In this document: positions 42,743 through 52,763 of the stretch, in pieces
How positions within the stretch are numbered: position 1 is the stretch's first letter
Layout of the letters: every line of letters begins with the position of its first letter
NCBI GenBank assembly: GCA_031549085.1
Contig: JAVBQL010000018.1
Location: 117,981-181,980 of the forward strand
Direction of reading: 5' to 3'
Length of the DNA stretch: 64,000 bases
Source: JAVBQL01 sp031549085
GTDB taxonomy: Bacteria; Spirochaetota; GWE2-31-10; MWDO01
The notes under the pieces: generated by a model
What the model was told of the DNA's origin: nothing
The model's database searches: none
The model's input: only the letters and a program-made list of their open reading frames with translations
Position numbers and translations under genes: made by a program

Positions 42743-45295
42743 CTATTTAAAATTTTCAATATGTTTTTTTATCATACTTATTATATGTTCTGTATCTCCA
42801 GTAGCATAATCACATCTCGGTAAAGAGCGAATGAAGATTTTTCCATAAGATTTTGTAATAACTCTGCTGTCTAAAATAGCTACAACACCATAATCAGTTT
42901 CACTTCTTATTAGTCTGCCAAATCCTTGTCGAAATTTTATAATAGCTTGTGGAAGTGTCCACTCTAAAAATGGATTCAATCCCATTTTTTCATAGTCCTC
43001 AACTCTTGCCTCTTCCATAGGTTCACTTGGTATCTTAAATGGCAATTTTACCAAAGCAACATACCTTAATGTCTCACCAGGAGCATCTATTCCTTCCCAA
43101 AAAGAGTCTGTTGCAAAAAGATTTGAATCTATCTCCTCTTTGAAACGATTCAATAATTTTGTTCTCTCCATATCTCCCTGACAAAATGAATTATATCCAA
43201 GTTTTTTTAAATATGGCTCAACATCTTCATAAGATTTTTTTAATTGATTATAGGCAGTGAATAGGACAATTGAACCACCTTTGGTCTCCTCTATTGATTC
43301 TTTTAAGAAATTATTTAGTTTCTTGTTATATATGTTGTCATCTGAATAATACTGAGTAGGTACTGGGATATCATTTGGTACAACAACCAGCACCTGTTTT
43401 TCATAGTTAAATGGAGAATCTACCACTAAATAGTCAACTTTTTTATTATTAACTAAAGATATACCAGATAGACGATTAAAAAAATCAAATTTTCTATCAA
43501 CTGTAAGTGTAGCAGAGGATAACACTATTGAATCAAATACAGAAAAGAGGGTTTCTGCTAAGATTCTATCTATTTTTAGAGGTGCTGCGGTTAGTACAAA
43601 ATTTAAATTATCTGAATCTATAGATAGATTAAACCAAACAACATACTTCTCAATATCAATGTTTAAGAGATTTACTACATTGCCTATATAATTTTCAAAC
43701 TTTGTTTTATAAGATTGAACCATTTTAAAATCAATTTCAAACATGTTTTTTATCTTTTCTTCTAATATTTCAATTAGACTTGATAACTTATTAAGTGATT
43801 TTAAAGTACCATCCAGTAGTGATAGAAAGCCATTTAGAGGAGAGATAACATTCTCTTTAAATATCTCACTCTCCCACTGGTCTTTTTTTACTCTGTAGTA
43901 GTTGTTATTTTTATAAGTTTCAGTAACAAAGTTACCTGTATAATCACCTATAATATCAAATATATTAAAAGAGTTTTCATATAGTGTAGTAATAGCACCA
44001 AATAGTTCTGTAGTTATAAATAGGGCAATATCGTTTAATTGTTTATTTGATGATTTGGCTAATTTTTGAGATAATTTTTGAAAAAAGCTTTTATTATTTT
44101 TCATTCTATAGTAGCTTATAAATTTATAGAAACCAATCTTTGAAAATTCATATGAAAAGTAGCTGCTGGCAGACTTTTCTATATTATGAGCTTCATCAAT
44201 TATTATTTTTTTGTATGCTGGTAATAGGATATTCTCATCTAATCCCATGCTATTTTGACGCAGTGATATATCAGCAAAAAGAATATGATGATTTGCAACT
44301 ATTATGTTTGACTGAGAAGCCAATCGTCTTGAGTGTTGTAAAAAACACTCTTTATAAAAGTAACAATGAGAGCCAGAGCAAAAATCAGCCTCGCTGCAAA
44401 CTTTTTCCCAAACATTATTTTGTGGTATAAAATTTAATTCATCTACTACTCCATTATGAGTACTATTTGCCCACTCCAATATTGTTTTTATCTCATCAGG
44501 GTCTTCATTAAAATCAAGTTCATTTTGTAAGCCATTCAGCTTTAATTTGCAAAGATAGTTTCTTCTACCTTTTATAACAATTGCCTCTATATCAGATTTA
44601 AGTATTTTTTTTACTAGAGGGATATCTTTTTCTATTAACTGTGATTGAAGATTTATAGTGTTCGTTGATATTACAATACGTTCATCATTATTTATAGCCC
44701 AAAGAAAAGCAGGGATTAGATAGCTTAAAGATTTTCCAATCCCAGTACCAGCCTCTATTAATGCTATTGAATTACTATTTAAAGAATTAGCAACAGCTTT
44801 CACCATTTTTAATTGCCCTGCTCTAAATTGGTATTTACCATTTTTTGAGAGCTCTTTTTCAACAGCTCCATCTTTTGAAAATATCTCTTCCAAAACAGAG
44901 CTATCCAATTTTTGTTGTTTTGCAGTTTTTACTGGTGGTGTTACTGTAGTAATTTTTGTAGCATCATTGTTTGTTATAAAAAAGCCTATTCCCTCATTTT
45001 GAAGAAAACTTGCATAATTTAGATCAGCATAAGATGGTTTTGTGTCACCACTTGGATGATTATGTAGAACAGCATTAAAGTTTTTGGAAAAATTTGATGG
45101 ATGGAGAGCCAAAACTTCATCATTATTACCATAACATATAGGTTCTACCTCAACTATTGAAGAATCATCAACAAGACATGCAAAAAATATCTCACCGCCA
45201 TTATGTTCTCTTATCTCTTCTTTAACAGTATTGAATACATCATCAGAAAAAAAGTATTTAATATTATACTCTCCGTTTTTATTACAGTGTTTCAT
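42743..45295 (-). CDS. JAMM/MPN domain fused to DinG-type helicase
   Basis: 850 residues. Residues about 1-125 are a JAB/MPN-like metalloprotease-fold domain with FNAVLHNHPSGDTKPSYADL, the H-x-H...D metal motif also seen in RadC. From about 150 a DinG/XPD-family helicase follows: Walker A IEAGTGIGKS, four Cys in CSEADFCSGSHCYFYKEC for a 4Fe-4S cluster, the DEAH box IIDEAHNIEKS, and motif VI QGFGRLIRS. The helicase unwinds DNA 5' to 3' at damage or R-loops in known members. The fused N-terminal domain is the odd part. It is convergent with the thioesterase gene. Confidence 0.9.
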   Translation of the reverse strand: MKHCNKNGEYNIKYFFSDDVFNTVKEEIREHNGGEIFFACLVDDSSIVEVEPICYGNNDEVLALHPSNFSKNFNAVLHNHPSGDTKPSYADLNYASFLQNEGIGFFITNNDATKITTVTPPVKTAKQQKLDSSVLEEIFSKDGAVEKELSKNGKYQFRAGQLKMVKAVANSLNSNSIALIEAGTGIGKSLSYLIPAFLWAINNDERIVISTNTINLQSQLIEKDIPLVKKILKSDIEAIVIKGRRNYLCKLKLNGLQNELDFNEDPDEIKTILEWANSTHNGVVDELNFIPQNNVWEKVCSEADFCSGSHCYFYKECFLQHSRRLASQSNIIVANHHILFADISLRQNSMGLDENILLPAYKKIIIDEAHNIEKSASSYFSYEFSKIGFYKFISYYRMKNNKSFFQKLSQKLAKSSNKQLNDIALFITTELFGAITTLYENSFNIFDIIGDYTGNFVTETYKNNNYYRVKKDQWESEIFKENVISPLNGFLSLLDGTLKSLNKLSSLIEILEEKIKNMFEIDFKMVQSYKTKFENYIGNVVNLLNIDIEKYVVWFNLSIDSDNLNFVLTAAPLKIDRILAETLFSVFDSIVLSSATLTVDRKFDFFNRLSGISLVNNKKVDYLVVDSPFNYEKQVLVVVPNDIPVPTQYYSDDNIYNKKLNNFLKESIEETKGGSIVLFTAYNQLKKSYEDVEPYLKKLGYNSFCQGDMERTKLLNRFKEEIDSNLFATDSFWEGIDAPGETLRYVALVKLPFKIPSEPMEEARVEDYEKMGLNPFLEWTLPQAIIKFRQGFGRLIRSETDYGVVAILDSRVITKSYGKIFIRSLPRCDYATGDTEHIISMIKKHIENFK

Positions 45296-45355
45296 AATAT
45301 ACTAATAAGTTTCGATTTTGTCAAAACTTCTTAAGTTAAAAAAATGAAAAATATA

Positions 45356-45384
45356 TTGACAATAGAGCAAAAAAATATTATATA
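45356..45384 (+). promoter_or_regulatory. Promoter of tRNA-Gly
   Basis: TTGACA (45356-45361), 17 bases, TATATA (45379-45384), 12 bases before the tRNA. Confidence 0.75.
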
Positions 45385-45396
45385 GTTATTCTGTTT

Positions 45397-45467
45397 GCGA
45401 GTGTAGTTCAATGGTAGAACATCAGCCTTCCAAGCTGATTGTGTGGGTCCGATTCCCATCACTCGCT
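45397..45467 (+). tRNA. tRNA-Gly (anticodon TCC)
   Basis: Acceptor arms GCGAGTG and its partner CACTCGC (via CATCACTCGC), anticodon stem ATCAG/CTGAT around CCTTCCAAG, T arm GGGTCCGATTCCC. Discriminator T as usual for glycine; CCA not encoded. Confidence 0.9.
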
Positions 45468-45611
45468 TTTTTCTTTTTTTATAAAAAAATCTTTTTTATT
45501 ATAAATCAATAATCACAGTTGTATGTAAAAAGATCTCAAAAAAAAATATTTTATTCCGATAGAAAACTAAAAGACTTTTTTTAATTTCTAAAGAGACAGT
45601 GATTTTTTACT

Positions 45612-46550
45612 ATGAAAAAACAATATATATTTTTTGGATTACTATTTTTTGTAGCAATTGTACTATTTGGATTTCTCTATTTTCTTGGATTTATGAACCT
45701 TTTAAATCCAGATTCTCCATTTTTTACAAAATTTAAATGGCTAGAATTTGCACAGCCTGTTTTGTCTCTCTTTTATTTAATAATAGTTACAATCTTTTTT
45801 TTAATTACTGCCTCTATAATGTTTAGGTTAATCATATCTTTGAAAGTTGATCCTAGCAATCAGAAAAATAAATCAAATGTTAGTAATAATGAAGAGAAGA
45901 ATCATTTTGAAGACATAGAAAAACACAGTGAACATAAAAAGATAGGATTGGATATCACCGATAAAAATAGCAATGCTTATAAGCAAAAAGAGGATATAAA
46001 AACAGAGCAGGAAAGAAGAGCAGAAATAGAGCATAAATTAGAAGAAGAGGTTAATGTTGTCTATCAGAATATAAATCAGATGAGTACGGATATTTTGAAT
46101 TCAAGAAATGTAAAAGAGTTATTAGAAAAAACTGTCTTTTGGGGAGCAGTTATTTCTGCCTCAAAAAGAGCATCTATAATGGTGGTTGATAAAAATAAAG
46201 AACTTTACATATATAGAACTATAGGGTGGAGCAAAGATGAACAGGAGCTTATTAATAGTATAAGAGTTCCAATGGGTGAGGGATTATCTGGAAAGGTAGC
46301 TTTGGAGAACAAAAAAATATTTGTTGCTAATGTTGATTATTACAAGAGTTTTGATTTTATCCATAAAGATAAGTATAAAACAAAATCTTTCATAATAGTT
46401 CCAATTTATGGTTTACAAAGAGTAATTGCTGTGCTAAATTTCACAGAGTCTCAAAAAAGATATACTCTTGGTCAATTGGAAGCTTTAGATCTATTGACAA
46501 AATTAGCTAGTAAAAGTTTTGAACTTTTAAATTACAAGAGAGTTTCTTAG
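45612..46550 (+). CDS. Membrane-anchored GAF domain protein
   Basis: 312 residues. Two N-terminal membrane segments (about 5-28 and 48-76), a charged coiled linker (residues 95-165), then a GAF domain (SASKRASIMVVDKNKELYI, VPMGEGLSGKVALENKKIF, FIIVPIYGLQRVIAVLNF). GAF domains bind small ligands such as cyclic nucleotides. No output domain is present, so it may sense and pass signals to the histidine kinase encoded 50 bases downstream. Confidence 0.85.
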   Translation: MKKQYIFFGLLFFVAIVLFGFLYFLGFMNLLNPDSPFFTKFKWLEFAQPVLSLFYLIIVTIFFLITASIMFRLIISLKVDPSNQKNKSNVSNNEEKNHFEDIEKHSEHKKIGLDITDKNSNAYKQKEDIKTEQERRAEIEHKLEEEVNVVYQNINQMSTDILNSRNVKELLEKTVFWGAVISASKRASIMVVDKNKELYIYRTIGWSKDEQELINSIRVPMGEGLSGKVALENKKIFVANVDYYKSFDFIHKDKYKTKSFIIVPIYGLQRVIAVLNFTESQKRYTLGQLEALDLLTKLASKSFELLNYKRVS

Positions 46551-46601
46551 AATATTATTAGACTTCTATAATGTTTTTTTATTTAAAGGATTTTACATCA
46601 A

Positions 46602-48350
46602 TTGAAATATAGAGCAGATACAAGAGAGTCACTATCTTTTAAAATAATTAGAAATTCAATAGTTTTTATATATATCCCTGTTTTTATTTTTATGTTTCTT
46701 GCCTTTTATTTGATAAAAAATGAGAATCTAAATAAGAACATCTCTATTATTGATACCAAATTCAAACTTTTTATTACTCTTTTAGAGGAAGAGAGAGTAA
46801 ACTTAAATATTCTATCAAATATTGTATATGAAGAAGTTAAAACAGATAATGTTGCTAAATCGAATGATATGAAATATATTAATGATTATTTTCTTAAAAT
46901 AAAAAATAAATATAATATCTCTGAGGTAAGCTACTCATTTTTATATAGAGAGCAAGATAATACAGAAAATAGTGGTCAAAAAATATTTTTTTATCAGAAT
47001 AAATTGGTTTTATTAAATGAGATAAAAGTAGGTAACTGTATTATATCATTAAAACAGATTTTTAATGCAGGTTTTATCAAAAATATTCTTATTGATAATA
47101 CTGATTTAACTGTGATTTATAAGGGTAACTCTATAATGTTGTCAACACAAGAGAATCCTATTAACCCAAAAGAAAAAATATCTGTTAATAGTAAGAAAAA
47201 ACGTTTTTACTCTATGAGTTTTTTGCTTCCATACTATTATAAAAACTATAGCTTTCCAAATGATTTTAACTTAAGAGATTATTATGTTGAGATTCTAATA
47301 CATCCTGAGTTATATAAAATATTTTCAAAAAATATTGCTATTCTTGTAGGAATCTTCTCATTGCTTTGGATAATTTTTTCTTTTATCTATTTTTTTGATT
47401 TAAGAAAATTTCTATTGACTCCTATTAATGTTTTAATTGGTGCTTTTGATGATATGGTAAAAGGTAATTATAAGACAATAGAGATATTAAATTCTAGTGA
47501 CGACTTTGGAAAGTTAACGATGAAATTTAATATGATGGCTCTCTCTTTTCAAGCGAAAGATCAAGAGACAAGTCTTAGCAAACAAAAACTTGAAACTCAA
47601 GTAATATCTCGTACCAACAAATTGCAAATAGCTGTTGAAAAACTGAGAGAGATGGATAATAGACAGAATGATTGGTTCTATTCTGTTATTCATGATTTAA
47701 AAAACCCTCTTACTGTTATACAAGGCTATGCCAGTATGCTTTCATCTTATGAAAATTTATCAGAGGAAAAGAAAAAAGAGTTCGCCAAAAAGATAGAGAA
47801 AGAGACATTTAGGCTTACAGACATGCTAAATGAGTTCTTAAAGTCTTCAAGAGAAGAGAGTATGTATGATAATATTGAATTAAAAGAGATAGATGTATTG
47901 CATTTGGCGGAATATTTCACCTCTATATATGAGATAAAAGCTAAAGAGAGAAATATAAAATTGTCACTTATTTTTCATAATAGGATACCAACTGTTTTTG
48001 GGGATAGAGAGTCTTTAGAACATGTATTTTCTAATCTTATGTCAAATGCCTTTAAATTTGTAAAAGATGATGGGACTATTAGTATTTCTATTGATGTAAT
48101 AAATAATTTTGTTAAAATAGGTGTATATAATAGTGATTCTGCTATAGATGAAGATAAAAAAGATGAAATTTTTGAAAAATATAAAAAATTTTCTACGGAA
48201 AGTAATAGTAATAAAAGTGGAACAGGCTTGGGGTTATATATAGTAAAAAAAATAATTGGCAAGCATAAAGGAAGGGTGTGGGTTGAAAACAGTGCTGCAG
48301 GAGTAATTTTCTATTTTTCATTATTAGTTTATAATAGAGATACAAATTAA
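46602..48350 (+). CDS. Membrane sensor histidine kinase
   Basis: 582 residues, TTG start with AAAGGA upstream. Two membrane segments (about 20-45 and 240-265) flank a periplasmic sensor domain of about 195 residues with no recognised fold. HAMP-like region about 270-320, coiled coil, HisKA with the phospho-acceptor His in YSVIHDLKNPLTVIQGY, and the ATPase N box (NLMSNAFKF), weak D box and GTGLGLYIVKK G box. No response regulator is adjacent, so it is an orphan kinase, possibly acting with the GAF protein. Confidence 0.9.
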   Translation: MKYRADTRESLSFKIIRNSIVFIYIPVFIFMFLAFYLIKNENLNKNISIIDTKFKLFITLLEEERVNLNILSNIVYEEVKTDNVAKSNDMKYINDYFLKIKNKYNISEVSYSFLYREQDNTENSGQKIFFYQNKLVLLNEIKVGNCIISLKQIFNAGFIKNILIDNTDLTVIYKGNSIMLSTQENPINPKEKISVNSKKKRFYSMSFLLPYYYKNYSFPNDFNLRDYYVEILIHPELYKIFSKNIAILVGIFSLLWIIFSFIYFFDLRKFLLTPINVLIGAFDDMVKGNYKTIEILNSSDDFGKLTMKFNMMALSFQAKDQETSLSKQKLETQVISRTNKLQIAVEKLREMDNRQNDWFYSVIHDLKNPLTVIQGYASMLSSYENLSEEKKKEFAKKIEKETFRLTDMLNEFLKSSREESMYDNIELKEIDVLHLAEYFTSIYEIKAKERNIKLSLIFHNRIPTVFGDRESLEHVFSNLMSNAFKFVKDDGTISISIDVINNFVKIGVYNSDSAIDEDKKDEIFEKYKKFSTESNSNKSGTGLGLYIVKKIIGKHKGRVWVENSAAGVIFYFSLLVYNRDTN

Positions 48351-48355
48351 AGCTA

Positions 48356-48384
48356 TTGACAAATGATAACAAAATAGTTATTTT
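48356..48384 (+). promoter_or_regulatory. Promoter of ybaB-recR
   Basis: TTGACA (48356-48361), 17 bases, TATTTT (48379-48384), 24 bases before the ybaB start. Confidence 0.6.
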
Positions 48385-48407
48385 ACTACTTATAATGGAG
48401 AAATTTT

Positions 48408-48719
48408 ATGTTGAATGCTTTTGATATTCTAAAAAATTTTGGAAATCTTGATGAAATAAAAAAAAGAGCTGAAGATCATCTAAACCTTATAAAAGATCTC
48501 TCTATCACAGGAGAAGCTGGTGGAGGCTTTGTAAAGGTTACTATAAATGGTGAATTTGAGATATTATCAATAGATTATGTGGATAATGAACTTATAAAGA
48601 GTGATTTGAATACATTTAGAGACCTTATAATTGCAGCTCACAACAATGCTGTTGTAAAAATGACAGAGGAAATTAAAAAAAAAGTTACATCTAATGTAAT
48701 TAGTGGTTTTGGAAAGTAA
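48408..48719 (+). CDS. ybaB: YbaB/EbfC nucleoid-associated protein
   Basis: 103 residues with the family core ITGEAGGGFVKVTINGEFEILSI and a C-terminal helix ending in VISGFGK. It binds DNA as a dimer. As in many bacteria it lies directly before recR (6 bases), often after dnaX, which is absent here. Confidence 0.93.
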   Translation: MLNAFDILKNFGNLDEIKKRAEDHLNLIKDLSITGEAGGGFVKVTINGEFEILSIDYVDNELIKSDLNTFRDLIIAAHNNAVVKMTEEIKKKVTSNVISGFGK

Positions 48720-48725
48720 TTTTAA

Positions 48726-49310
48726 ATGTTTGTTATAAATGAGCTTGCTAATTCCTTGTCTAAACTTCCTGGTATAGGTAAAAAGTCGGCTATGAGATTG
48801 GCCTATTTTTTATTGAAAAATAAAGATACTGCAATAGAAATATCAAATGCTATTGAACACACCATAAATAGCATCAAAAACTGTAAAATTTGTGGTAATT
48901 TCACTTTTTTAGATACATGTGAGATTTGCTCTAGCAGTCATAGAGATAAATCGATAATATGTGTTGTAGAAGAACCAAAGGATCTTATTGCTATAGAGGA
49001 AACTTCTCTATATAATGGGCAATATCATATATTAATGGGGACTATCAATCCATTAGAGGGCATTGGCCCAGACAAACTTCGTATTAAAGAACTTGTTAAT
49101 AGACTTAAGAATGATCAGTTTGATGAAATTTTTATAGCAACAAATCCTACAATAGAGGGTGAGACAACTTTTTTATACATAGAATCTTTAATAAAAAATC
49201 TTCCTATAAAAAAATCTAGAATGGCAACAGGATTACCAATGGGTGGACTGTTAGAATATACTGATAAGTTTACATTGGGCAAAGCAATTCAATTAAAACA
49301 ATATTTTTAA
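48726..49310 (+). CDS. recR: Recombination protein RecR
   Basis: 194 residues: N-terminal helix-hairpin-helix (LSKLPGIGKKSAMRLAYFL), a four-Cys zinc finger (CKICGNFTFLDTCEIC), a Toprim domain (SIICVVEEPKDLIAIEE) and a Walker B-like end. It acts with RecF and RecO in loading RecA at gaps. Confidence 0.96.
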   Translation: MFVINELANSLSKLPGIGKKSAMRLAYFLLKNKDTAIEISNAIEHTINSIKNCKICGNFTFLDTCEICSSSHRDKSIICVVEEPKDLIAIEETSLYNGQYHILMGTINPLEGIGPDKLRIKELVNRLKNDQFDEIFIATNPTIEGETTFLYIESLIKNLPIKKSRMATGLPMGGLLEYTDKFTLGKAIQLKQYF

Positions 49311-49376
49311 TAAATAAAATCAACATTTATATAAATTAAATAACCTTTTGCTAAAAAAATACTCTATATATCAATT

Positions 49377-50399
49377 TTATAGTATAAGCATAGCATCGCC
49401 ATAACTAAAAAACCTATACTCTTTTTCTACTGCATATTTATATATATCAATAAGTTTATCTAAGCCAACCATTGAAGAGACAAGAACCAAGAGTGTGGAT
49501 TTTGGAGTATGAAAGTTAGTAAAGAGTCCCTTTGCAACTTTAAATTCATAAGGTGGATATATATAAAGACTGCTTTTTCCAGCACCACTAGCTATTTTAT
49601 CGTTAATATAGCTAGATTCCAGCGTTCTAAGCGATGTTGTCCCAATTGGTATTATTTTTTTGTTGTTTTTGATTGCATTGTTTATTTTATCAGCTTCATT
49701 TTCATCTATAAAGAAATCTTCAGAGTGAATTTTATGCTCCTCTATGTTTTCTGCTCTCATAGGGAGAAAAGTTCCTAAACCTACATTTAGAGTTACAAAA
49801 CTGTGTTCAATATTTTTATCTTTTAAAGATGAAAATATGCTATCATCAAAATGGAGTCCTGCAGTTGGAGCGGCTACTGCTCCATACTCTCTACAAAAAG
49901 TGGTTTGATATCTTATTTTATCCTGCTCTTTTTGTGTCTCTCTTTTTATATATGGAGGGAGAGGAATCTCTCCATATTTTTCAAAATAGTCAATTGTGAA
50001 AAGATCGTTTTCAACTGTGAAAACTCTCTTTATCTCATCAATTTCTTTGGTTACTTTGGCTGTTGTTCTATCTGGCAAGGTGATACTTCTTCCGCTTTTG
50101 TACCTTTTTGCTTTATCAGTTATAGCCTCTATGTTCCTCTTATCTTCCACTTTTGTAATCAATAGTTCCCCTTTGCTTCCATCTCTTGTAACTTTTATGC
50201 GGGCAGGGAGTACTTTGCTGTCATTAAAAACTAAATGGTATGATGAGTCTAAAAAGATCGCAATATCTTTTGTATATGAATCTACAATCAGATCTTTCTC
50301 TCTGTAATAGACAAGCATTCTAGATTCTGAACGTATATTTTTAGGCTCTTGAGCTATAAGTTTTTCTGGTATAAAAAAATTAAATAGTTCAGTTTTCAT
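49377..50399 (-). CDS. queA: tRNA preQ1(34) S-adenosylmethionine ribosyltransferase-isomerase QueA
   Basis: 340 residues; transfers the ribosyl part of SAM to 7-aminomethyl-7-deazaguanine in tRNA, making epoxyqueuosine. Family segments: FFIPEKLIAQEP, LVFNDSKVLPARI, TTFCREYGAVAAPTAGLHF, VGLGTFLPMR and NFHTPKSTLLVLVS. Its ATG overlaps the rpoN stop, so it is translated from the same message. Confidence 0.96.
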   Translation of the reverse strand: MKTELFNFFIPEKLIAQEPKNIRSESRMLVYYREKDLIVDSYTKDIAIFLDSSYHLVFNDSKVLPARIKVTRDGSKGELLITKVEDKRNIEAITDKAKRYKSGRSITLPDRTTAKVTKEIDEIKRVFTVENDLFTIDYFEKYGEIPLPPYIKRETQKEQDKIRYQTTFCREYGAVAAPTAGLHFDDSIFSSLKDKNIEHSFVTLNVGLGTFLPMRAENIEEHKIHSEDFFIDENEADKINNAIKNNKKIIPIGTTSLRTLESSYINDKIASGAGKSSLYIYPPYEFKVAKGLFTNFHTPKSTLLVLVSSMVGLDKLIDIYKYAVEKEYRFFSYGDAMLIL

Positions 50400-51766
50400 T
50401 CATGTTCCGGTTTTTTATCTTTAACATTATTTATTACATTTCTTAAAAATGAGTTTTCAATGTTAAGAGATTTTCTATATTTTGCAACAGTTCTTCTTGC
50501 AATATTTACTCCATCTTCATTTAGTATTTTTACAATATTGCTGTCACTTATATTGTCATTATTTGTAATGATATTTTTGATCATCTCTTTTATACTATTT
50601 TGAGAGGTTGTATTGTCTCGATTTTTTATAGAGTTTGAGAAAAAATATCTTAACTCGAATATTCCCCATTTTGTGGCAATATATTTTTCATTAGAGAGTC
50701 TTGATATTGTTGATTCAGAGAGCTCCAGTTTTTTTGCAATCTCTTTCATGGTAAGTGGTTTTAAAGAGAGCGGACCATTATAGAAAAAATCTTTCTGCTC
50801 TATTGATATAGCTATTATCAGGTTTTGCAGTGAGTTCTTTCTCCAATTTATAGAATCTATGAATTGGTTTGCTCTATTTATATTGTTTGCTATATATTTT
50901 TCTTCTTTAGAGTGTTTTCGATTTTTTGATGAAGACTCTTTTTGTCTATCATATAGTGTTTTCATATATTTGTTTATTGATATTTGTGGTATTAGATAAT
51001 CATTTATTTTTATACTTATTTCATTGTTGACTATCGATATTATGGCATCTGGAATTATATATTTTACCTGCTTTTGAGAATATTCTCTTCCGGGGAATGG
51101 ATTAAATTTTTTTAAAAAAGCGAGTCCACTTTTTACTCTTGCCATAGATATATTAAGTTTTTTTGCGATTTTAGCATCGTCCCTCTCTAAAAGAAGATCA
51201 TAACACTCTTTTACTATATTATATCCATCAATATTAAAATCTTTGATTGGACTGATACTTATTTGGTAGAGAATTGCCTCTCTTGGAGAGAGAGCTGCAA
51301 TACCAGCAGGATCAAAGCTCTGTATTAATTCAAGGACATCATTAGCTTTTTTATATTCATCTGGGAACAAATTTTTTAAGTCCTCTTTAAAAAAACCATC
51401 ATCATCAATAAGTGTAACTATAATTTCACCTATCTCGTAATCTCTCTTTGGTAACTCTCTTAATGATAGTTGAAGCAGAAGATACTCCTGAAGATTAGTC
51501 TCACTATTTGGTAGATTCTCTATAAAATGGTTGTGCTGTTCGCTTTGCAGAGCAGGTGATATACTTAAATTTTTTTTATACTCTTTTACTGTTCTGTTTT
51601 TAGATAGCTCATTTAGTTCAAGTGCTGGATTCTCTAAAACCTCTCTCTCTATTCTCTCTCTAAGCTCAATTATTGGTAGTGATAAAAGTTCAAGAGAGGT
51701 TAGCATGGCTGGTGAAAGTGATAGTTTTTGTATCTGGTTTTGAGATAACTCCTGCCTTCTATCCAA
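50396..51766 (-). CDS. rpoN: RNA polymerase sigma-54 factor RpoN
   Basis: 456 residues. Region I (QNQIQKLSLSPAMLTSLELL) binds activators, the core-binding region follows, then a helix-turn-helix (TMKEIAKKLELSESTISRLS) and the RpoN box read as IARRTVAKYRKSL, one of the most conserved promoter-recognition motifs. It directs transcription from -24/-12 promoters that need an ATP-dependent activator. No such activator is in the window. Confidence 0.96.
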   Translation of the reverse strand: MDRRQELSQNQIQKLSLSPAMLTSLELLSLPIIELRERIEREVLENPALELNELSKNRTVKEYKKNLSISPALQSEQHNHFIENLPNSETNLQEYLLLQLSLRELPKRDYEIGEIIVTLIDDDGFFKEDLKNLFPDEYKKANDVLELIQSFDPAGIAALSPREAILYQISISPIKDFNIDGYNIVKECYDLLLERDDAKIAKKLNISMARVKSGLAFLKKFNPFPGREYSQKQVKYIIPDAIISIVNNEISIKINDYLIPQISINKYMKTLYDRQKESSSKNRKHSKEEKYIANNINRANQFIDSINWRKNSLQNLIIAISIEQKDFFYNGPLSLKPLTMKEIAKKLELSESTISRLSNEKYIATKWGIFELRYFFSNSIKNRDNTTSQNSIKEMIKNIITNNDNISDSNIVKILNEDGVNIARRTVAKYRKSLNIENSFLRNVINNVKDKKPEHE

Positions 51767-51884
51767 CTTTAATATTCCTTATAAATATTTATATATCTAA
51801 TTTTTTTAAAAAAACAATTTGAATTGTACTATTTCATATAGTTAGAAAATTTGGTTAAATTAGCTACTAAATTATTAATATGAA

Positions 51885-52763
51885 TTAACGAATAGTCAGT
51901 TCATTAATAATATCCTCTTCATCTTTTATAGCTTTTGCACCATTCTCTATTAAATTATTATTTCCTTCAAATAGGGCTTTGTTTTCATCAATGGATTTGT
52001 ATACAAATAAATCTTTATCATAATCAGCACAAAGTACAGCAGTAATCAAACTTCCAGATTTTTTTGGTGCTTGCATAATAAGAGTTGCCCTGCTTAATCC
52101 AACTATAATTCTATTTCTTCTTGGAAAGAACCATTTTTGTGGTGGAACACCGGGAGGATATTCAGATATTATTGCTCCATCATTGTCAAGTATATCTCTA
52201 GCCAGAGCTCTATTCTCAGCGGGGTAGGTTCTATCAATTCCACAGCCCAATATTGCTAAGGTCTTTCCACCATTTTTTATAGCCATCGAGTGGGATATAG
52301 AATCTATACCTTTAGCGAGACCTGATACTATAGAGAAGCCATTTTTGGCCAGTGCGTCGCTTATCTTCTCCGTCTCATAAGTTCCCTCATCATCAGGCTC
52401 TCTTGTACCAACAATTGCAATCGATTTTTCATAATTATAGCTAATATTGCCTTTATAATATATTAAAAATGGTAGGTCTGGTATAAAGGTTAAACTTTTT
52501 GGATAGAGAGGTTCATCAAACCTAGCGATCTTTATACCTGTCTTCTCAATGAAAAGAGTAGTTTTTTCGGCGTCTTTTAAGAATTTTTCAGGATCATATT
52601 TGTGTCCTTGCCAACCTCTTCCAATTATACTCTTTATTCCACTCTTGCTGAGTTTGAATATCTCTTTAACAGAGCCATATCTATTAAAGAGTGTCTTCTT
52701 TTCAATTACTGTAAGGCTCGATTCAAACGAAAATGCAATATCATAAACATCCTCTTCTGTCAT
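51885..52763 (-). CDS. dprA: DNA processing protein DprA
   Basis: 292 residues. The Rossmann-like DprA core is complete: AIVGTREPDDEG, IVSGLAKGIDSISH, LAILGCGIDRTYPAEN, ISEYPPGVPPQKWFFPRRNRIIVG and APKKSGSLITA. It binds single-stranded DNA and loads RecA during transformation or recombination. Its start overlaps the stop of the TPR lipoprotein gene (ATGA), so the two are coupled. Confidence 0.95.
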   Translation of the reverse strand: MTEEDVYDIAFSFESSLTVIEKKTLFNRYGSVKEIFKLSKSGIKSIIGRGWQGHKYDPEKFLKDAEKTTLFIEKTGIKIARFDEPLYPKSLTFIPDLPFLIYYKGNISYNYEKSIAIVGTREPDDEGTYETEKISDALAKNGFSIVSGLAKGIDSISHSMAIKNGGKTLAILGCGIDRTYPAENRALARDILDNDGAIISEYPPGVPPQKWFFPRRNRIIVGLSRATLIMQAPKKSGSLITAVLCADYDKDLFVYKSIDENKALFEGNNNLIENGAKAIKDEEDIINELTIR

